Shown here piece by piece: positions 12,506 to 16,173 of a DNA stretch of 16,173 bases. Origin of the DNA: WTJY01 sp041568735 (GTDB taxonomy: Bacteria > Chloroflexota > Anaerolineae > Promineifilales > Promineifilaceae); NCBI GenBank assembly GCA_041568735.1, contig JBFFZG010000084.1, positions 1-16,173 on the forward strand, given 5' to 3'. The first letter of the stretch is position 1; every line of letters starts with the position of its first letter. A program made the position numbers and the translations under genes. Below the pieces are notes generated by a model that saw only the letters and a list, made by a program, of their open reading frames with translations, did not search any database and was not told where the DNA came from.

Positions 12506-13891
12506 ATGTCCGAGATGCCCGACCATGTTGTCCGCTTCAGCCCGGCCCGCCTGGCCCGCCTGAGCAGCTTCCGCATCGGCTCAGCCATGGTCGAAATCCT
12601 GGTCACCAGCATCTGGAACCGGATCATGATCACGACCCTCGGGCTGCCGGCGACGGCCGTCGGGTTTCTGCTCGCCCTGCGCTATTTCCTGGCTCCTTTC
12701 AGCATCTGGGCCGGCCACCGCTCGGATACCATCCCCTTCTTCGGCACCTACCGCACCGGCTACATCCTGCTCGGCCGGCTGCTGACCACGCTCTGCCTGC
12801 CGTTTCTGGGATGGAGCGTGGTCCGGCTGGAAACCGATCCGGCCGACGGGCTGGGCTGGGGGCTGGCCGTCTTCTGCTTCATCCTCTACGCCTTTGGCTC
12901 GGTCCTGACCGGCAGCCCGTACCTGGCGCTGGTGCGCGACTCCGCCCCGAGAGAGAAGCAGGGGCTTTCGATCAGCACGACGGAGACGGCCTTCATCGTC
13001 TTCATCGCCGTCTCGGCCGTGGCCTTTTCCGTCTGGATGAACGATTACAGCCAGGCGATTTTCTGGCAGATGATTGCCGCCTCGATGGTCGTCGGCGGCT
13101 TTTTCTGGGTCTTCGCCATTGTCGGGGTTGAAAAGGCATCGGTTCCACCAGCCGTTCGGGCGCGGCAGCTCGCTCACCATGCCGGGCAGGGAGATACCCT
13201 GGAGACCTTCCGCCGCATCTGGTCCGATAATCGCACCCGCCTCTTCTTTTTCTTCCTCTCCCTCTCGACCCTGGCCGCCTGGTCCCAGGACACCATCCTG
13301 GAGCCTTTCGGCGCCGAAGTGCTTGATCTGCCGTTCCGGGCCACCACCCGCTTCACCAGCTACTGGCAGCTGGCAACCGTCATCACCCTGGTTGGCGGGG
13401 CGCTGCTCTGGCGCAAACGGCCGCCGGAAACCCAGTCCGGCATCACCCGCTGGGGGCTGTTTGTCATGGGACTTGGCATGGGGCTCATCGCCCTGGAGGC
13501 TTTCTGGGCAACCGGTCGGCTCATCACCCTGGCCCTGCTCGTTTTTGGGGGCGGTTTCGGCGTCTACACATTCGGCAGCCTGAGCCTGATGGCGGTCATG
13601 GCCACCGACCAGGATGCCGGCGCCTATCTCGGCCTCTGGACCATCTCCATTCTCGTCTTCAAAGGGCTGGGCACGTTTCTCGGAGGGCTGGTGCGGGATT
13701 TGCTGCTGCTCGGCCTGGGACTGGACGGCACGATCGCCTACGGGACCGCCTTTATGCTGGCGGCCGCCGGCCTCTTCGCCGCCCTCTTCCTGCTGGGTCG
13801 GCTCGACGTCCTCAGCTTCGCCCGGGATACGGGCCGCTTAACAATCGACCGGGTCGAAACGGAATTGCCCACGGCCAGCGTCGAAATTTAA
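12506..13891 (+). CDS. PucC/BCD-family major facilitator transporter
   Basis: A 461-residue membrane protein with about 12 predicted helices in two halves. The N-terminal part has the PucC-like pattern: RIGSAMVEILVTSIWNRIMI (23-42), LPATAVGFLLALRYFLAPFSIW and the cytoplasmic loop GHRSDT (70-75) followed by TYRTGYILLG. These positions correspond to NRVMIVEL and GxxSD in bacteriochlorophyll-delivery proteins. The transported molecule is unknown; members also occur in organisms without photosynthesis, and no bacteriochlorophyll genes are in view. The central loop between helices 6 and 7 (about 210-240) is hydrophilic. A promoter abuts the ATG with no ribosome site. The stop codon overlaps that of the convergent folK gene. 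Confidence 0.82.
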   Translation: MSEMPDHVVRFSPARLARLSSFRIGSAMVEILVTSIWNRIMITTLGLPATAVGFLLALRYFLAPFSIWAGHRSDTIPFFGTYRTGYILLGRLLTTLCLPFLGWSVVRLETDPADGLGWGLAVFCFILYAFGSVLTGSPYLALVRDSAPREKQGLSISTTETAFIVFIAVSAVAFSVWMNDYSQAIFWQMIAASMVVGGFFWVFAIVGVEKASVPPAVRARQLAHHAGQGDTLETFRRIWSDNRTRLFFFFLSLSTLAAWSQDTILEPFGAEVLDLPFRATTRFTSYWQLATVITLVGGALLWRKRPPETQSGITRWGLFVMGLGMGLIALEAFWATGRLITLALLVFGGGFGVYTFGSLSLMAVMATDQDAGAYLGLWTISILVFKGLGTFLGGLVRDLLLLGLGLDGTIAYGTAFMLAAAGLFAALFLLGRLDVLSFARDTGRLTIDRVETELPTASVEI

Positions 13892-14430
13892 CCGGCATCC
13901 GCCCCCTTTCCCCACAGAAGAATATCCGCGCGCGTCCACAGCGGCGGCCGCCCCTGATTGGCGGTGGTCTGCTCGCGCAGCAGCCGGTCGGCGATAGCCT
14001 GCAGCGCTTCCCCCGTTTCCGGATGGGGCATCTCCGGCGCCAGCCGGGCGGCCGGCAGCGCCGCGTGGGGGAATTTCAGCAGGTCGGGGTCGGGCACCCG
14101 GCGGCCATCGTACTCGAAGACCTCCTCGTTGAAGAGCAGGATATCGGCATCAATCGTGCGCGGAGCGTTCTTATCGGACTGCCGCACCCGGTGCAGCGCC
14201 TGCTCGATCCTTCCGAGCACGATCCGCTTCAGCGAGGCGGCATCATAGGTGGTCCGGACGCGGACGACGGCGTTGAAAAAATTGGGCTGCTCGAGCAGTC
14301 CGACCGGAATCGATTCATAAACCGGAGAGACACCCTGGATGTCGACCATCTCTCCCAGCAGCCGCACGGCCGCCGGCAGGTTTTGCTCCCGCTCGATGTT
14401 CGAGCCCAGCAAGATAAAGACATCGTTCAT
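13888..14430 (-). CDS. folK: HPPK, 2-amino-4-hydroxy-6-hydroxymethyldihydropteridine pyrophosphokinase
   Basis: Transfers pyrophosphate from ATP to the hydroxymethyl group of the dihydropterin made by FolB, giving the substrate of dihydropteroate synthase. The 180-residue product has the opening strand with LGSNIE (8-13), PVYES with QPNFFNAVV (48-56), and the Mg-binding motif RTIDADILLFN (91-101), with D94 and D96. The downstream segment reads VPDPDLLKFPHAALP, where E. coli HPPK has a histidine and an arginine that contact ATP; neither aligns here. The C-terminal tail (about 150-180) is an addition relative to the 159-residue E. coli enzyme. ATG 14430 has AGGGGATT upstream. It is last in the folM-folB-folK cassette; the folB-folK gap carries a G-quadruplex motif. 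Confidence 0.88.
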   Translation of the reverse strand: MNDVFILLGSNIEREQNLPAAVRLLGEMVDIQGVSPVYESIPVGLLEQPNFFNAVVRVRTTYDAASLKRIVLGRIEQALHRVRQSDKNAPRTIDADILLFNEEVFEYDGRRVPDPDLLKFPHAALPAARLAPEMPHPETGEALQAIADRLLREQTTANQGRPPLWTRADILLWGKGADAG

Positions 14431-14473
14431 GCCGCAATCCCCTGCCCTGTGGTCAAAACCACTTCCAGTCCAT

Positions 14474-14497
14474 CCCCAACTCCCAACTCCCAACCCC
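14474..14497 (-). repeat. Putative G-quadruplex motif at the folB stop
   Basis: On the minus (coding) strand four G-runs of 4, 3, 3 and 4 are separated by loops of 2, 3 and 3 bases: GGGG-TT-GGG-AGTT-like units ending in GGGG. It starts at the last base of the folB TAG and ends 43 bases before the folK ATG, so it would form in the intercistronic mRNA. It fits the standard G3+N1-7 pattern. Confidence 0.6.
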
Positions 14498-14865
14498 TAC
14501 TCCGCAAAATCCCCCCGCACCCGTTCAATCTCGATCCCGACCGATCGGGCGAAACGAAGGGCTCCCGGCTTTTCCAGCCGGACAATCGCCCGCTCCACCC
14601 CGGGGAATTCCGTCAGCACGATGCGGGCGATATCGGTGACCAGCTTTTCCACCAGAAAATCGGAAGACGCCTCGACGTGGCGAATGATGCGCTTGGTGAT
14701 GCTTTTGTAATTGACCGCATCCTCGATTTGATCTGAAGCCGCCGCCCGCCGGATGTCGGCAAAGAGCGTCATGTTGATCAGAATATCCTGCTGGTTCACC
14801 CGCTCTTCCGGATTGATCCCGACGATGCCCCGCAGGAGCAGGTCTTTGATGATGATTTTATCCAC
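14497..14865 (-). CDS. folB: Dihydroneopterin aldolase
   Basis: Cleaves 7,8-dihydroneopterin to 6-hydroxymethyl-7,8-dihydropterin and glycolaldehyde, and often also epimerises dihydromonapterin. The 122-residue product has normal family length. Key residues are visible: E21 in GINPEER, Y53 in VNYKSI, E73 in LVEKL and K99 in LEKPGAL, which correspond to the pterin-binding glutamates, tyrosine and catalytic lysine. I chose GTG 14865 (protein starts VDKIIIKDLLLRG) because GAGG lies six bases upstream and the frame upstream of it reads through a GGGAACG repeat. It lies 82 bases after the folM-like gene and its stop touches the G-quadruplex motif. Confidence 0.92.
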   Translation of the reverse strand: MDKIIIKDLLLRGIVGINPEERVNQQDILINMTLFADIRRAAASDQIEDAVNYKSITKRIIRHVEASSDFLVEKLVTDIARIVLTEFPGVERAIVRLEKPGALRFARSVGIEIERVRGDFAE

Positions 14866-14882
14866 AGAAACCTCGTTTGATG

Positions 14883-14936
14883 GGGGAACGGGAAACGGGG
14901 AACGGATCGCGCGCTGTTCCCCGTTCCCCGTTCCCC
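14883..14936. repeat. GGGAACG-unit repeat forming a 21-bp hairpin between folM and folB
   Basis: The left arm (14883-14903) has GGGGAACGGGAAACGGGGAAC and the right arm (14916-14936) is its reverse complement with one A-C mismatch; the loop is 12 bases. The right side extends as further TTCCCCG units to 14942. Each arm is built of 6-8 base GGGAACG-like units. It sits 18 bases upstream of the folB start. Confidence 0.65.
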
Positions 14937-14947
14937 GTTCCCGGCTG

Positions 14948-15682
14948 TTAAATAAACTCACCGCCGTCAATCGTCACCGTCACCCCGGTCAGGAAATCCT
15001 GGACGAGGAGATGCAGAACATTGGCGGCGACGATATCAGGGCTGCCCGGCCGGCGCAGCGGCACCCGATCTTCGGCCAGCTGGTCGAGATAGCTCTGCGG
15101 CTGGCCCGGCGGGGGGAGAATGGCACCGAGAGCGACCTGGTTGACCGTGATGCGCGGGGCCAGCTCCAGGGCCATTATCTGCGTCATATCCCACAGCGCC
15201 CGCTTGGCCAGCCGGTAGACGAAATGGTCGCCGGCCGGCCGCGGGATTCGCGCGTCGTTGAGATTGACGATTCCTCCGCGGCCCCCTTCCGGGAGCTGGG
15301 CGGCAAACGCCTGGCTCAGCAGAAAGGGCGCGCGCGCGTTGACGGCGAAAATTTGATCCCACAGCGCGGCATCCGTCCGGGCAAAGGCGTCCTCTTCCGG
15401 AAAAATCCCGGCGTTGTTGATCAAAATTTCGACCGGTCCCAGAGCCTCAACGGCGGCGGGAATGAGAGTGGCCACGGCCGCGGCATCGCGCAAATCGGCC
15501 GAGATCAGGCCGGTCCGCACGCCGAATTCGGCCGCGGCCTGCCGGGTTTCCTCTGCCGGACCGGCCGACTGGCCGTAGTGAATCATGACATGACAGCCCG
15601 CTTCGGCCAGGGCCAGTACCAGCGATCGACCGACCCGAACGCCGCCGCCCGTTACCAGCGCGACTTTTCCCCGTAGATGCAT
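14948..15682 (-). CDS. FolM/PTR1-like pteridine reductase (short-chain dehydrogenase)
   Basis: NADPH-dependent short-chain reductase, most likely acting on dihydromonapterin or dihydropterins. The 244-residue protein has the cofactor loop TGGGVRVGR (11-19), INNAG at 88-92 and the catalytic Y156 and K160 in FVYRLAK. The usual catalytic serine is replaced by D143, 13 residues before the tyrosine; this Asp-Tyr-Lys arrangement is that of trypanosomatid PTR1 and bacterial FolM, not of ordinary fatty-acid-type reductases. The arginine R16 after the glycine loop fits NADPH use. AGGA precedes ATG 15682. It heads the folM-folB-folK cassette, which supports a pterin substrate. A generic 3-oxoacyl-type reductase is the main alternative. 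Confidence 0.82.
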   Translation of the reverse strand: MHLRGKVALVTGGGVRVGRSLVLALAEAGCHVMIHYGQSAGPAEETRQAAAEFGVRTGLISADLRDAAAVATLIPAAVEALGPVEILINNAGIFPEEDAFARTDAALWDQIFAVNARAPFLLSQAFAAQLPEGGRGGIVNLNDARIPRPAGDHFVYRLAKRALWDMTQIMALELAPRITVNQVALGAILPPPGQPQSYLDQLAEDRVPLRRPGSPDIVAANVLHLLVQDFLTGVTVTIDGGEFI

Positions 15683-15798
15683 AATTTTTCCTGCCTGAAA
15701 ATAAATGATTTGGCCAGAGGGGATCGAAACCGGCCGCCGGTGCGACCCCCGGACCCTGTAGACGATTAAAAAAGAGAAACCTTACCCGGATCCACGCT

Positions 15799-15807
15799 AT
15801 TCTAACA
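15799..15807 (-). promoter_or_regulatory. Candidate extended -10 element for the pterin cassette
   Basis: Minus-strand TGTTAGAAT: a TAGAAT hexamer (five of six) with TG one base upstream, the extended -10 pattern. No good -35 box lies at normal distance. Start would be near 15792, about 110 bases before the pteridine reductase ATG. Confidence 0.3.
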
Positions 15808-15864
15808 CGGCCCACCCATTTTCCCGCCGCGGCAGCAGATTCCCGTTCCCCCCCCGGCGCCGGC

Positions 15865-16173
15865 TCAGGACGAAGGGGTCGGCGAAGGGGTCGGCGTCGG
15901 GAAATCGTTCCGGGGAATAAGCGCCTTCTCCAGGTCGCCAATTTCATGCTGGAAGCTGACCCGGGTGCGGGTCCACTCGAGCCGGTCGTGCAGGCCGCGC
16001 CACACCCCGCCCTGGGTGGTCACCGCCCCCCAAAAATTCAGCTCCTGCAGGATGTTCAACGTTTTTTCGTTGTAGCGGCCGCTCGGGTAGGCGAAAAAGC
16101 GTGGCTTGTAGCCCAGGTGAGCCGCCAGGGTCTCCTGGGAGCCAAGAATCTGCCAGATCAGCTCCGCCCGCCC
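15865..16173 (-). CDS. Polysaccharide deacetylase family protein (C-terminal part only)
   Basis: The reading frame enters from the right edge and runs 102 residues to a TGA-type stop at 15865. It contains FFAYPSGRYNEKTLNIL, the FAYPxGxYN motif of NodB-homology deacetylases, followed by GFWGAVTT-like strand (LNFWGAVTTQGG) and a final R-rich segment. The N-terminal metal-binding motifs (TFDDG, HxxxH) lie outside the window. The family removes acetyl groups from chitin, peptidoglycan or other N-acetyl glycans outside the cell. The tail is proline and threonine-rich (PTPTPSPTPSS), as in exported linkers. The track-like TTG at 16059 is internal and not the start. Confidence 0.85.
   Translation of the reverse strand, partial: GRAELIWQILGSQETLAAHLGYKPRFFAYPSGRYNEKTLNILQELNFWGAVTTQGGVWRGLHDRLEWTRTRVSFQHEIGDLEKALIPRNDFPTPTPSPTPSS

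Noticed and set aside
15700..15780. Possible tRNA on the minus strand (GGTTTCGATCCCC resembles a T arm, followed by CTCTGGCCA)
   Set aside because: No matching 5' acceptor strand, D arm or anticodon stem could be found.
1..16173. CRISPR arrays, insertion sequences, phage genes
   Set aside because: No regularly spaced repeats, transposase, integrase or phage structural motifs were seen on either strand.

Overview
The window is GC-rich bacterial chromosome with tightly packed genes and short intergenic spacers full of CGGCCGG-type and GGGAACG-type repeats. An A2-type cytochrome oxidase with a three-helix subunit II, DUF2332 and PucC-like proteins next to ilvE, and a small Chloroflexota-style leader-plus-one-helix membrane protein all suggest a Chloroflexota bacterium, probably Anaerolineae or Caldilineae-like. 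This assignment is an inference; there is no rRNA or marker gene. The oxidase implies aerobic or microaerobic respiration. No phage, IS element, integron or CRISPR array was seen.

Layout: (1) Positions 1-3690, minus strand, hold a cytochrome c oxidase operon in the order coxB, coxA, a small subunit IV gene, coxC. CoxC runs off the left edge. (2) Positions 3875-9239, minus strand, hold an amidase-signature hydrolase, a small membrane protein that looks split by a one-base frameshift, a 666-residue MtaD-like deaminase fused to a CYTH-like domain, a small soluble hypothetical and an exported hypothetical. (3) Positions 9441-13891, plus strand, hold a tRNA-Gln(CUG) with promoter and terminator, a DUF952 protein, a branched-chain aminotransferase followed closely by a DUF2332 protein, and a PucC/BCD-family membrane transporter that appears to be transcribed without a leader. 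(4) Positions 13888-15682, minus strand, hold a pterin/folate cassette: a FolM/PTR1-like pteridine reductase, FolB and FolK. (5) At the right edge is the C-terminal part of a polysaccharide deacetylase.

How the genes fit together: the cox genes build one complex, with the CuA subunit first. The pterin cassette covers aldol cleavage of dihydroneopterin, pyrophosphorylation of the resulting pterin, and NADPH reduction of pterins. The most unusual protein is the MtaD-CYTH fusion, whose CYTH part keeps the fold landmarks but has several acidic catalytic positions replaced. Intergenic structure is unusually rich: a 22-bp perfect palindrome inside the cox operon, a 17-bp perfect inverted repeat flanked by 21-bp direct repeats near 8.7 kb, a G-quadruplex motif at the folB stop codon, and a 21-bp hairpin made of GGGAACG units upstream of folB.
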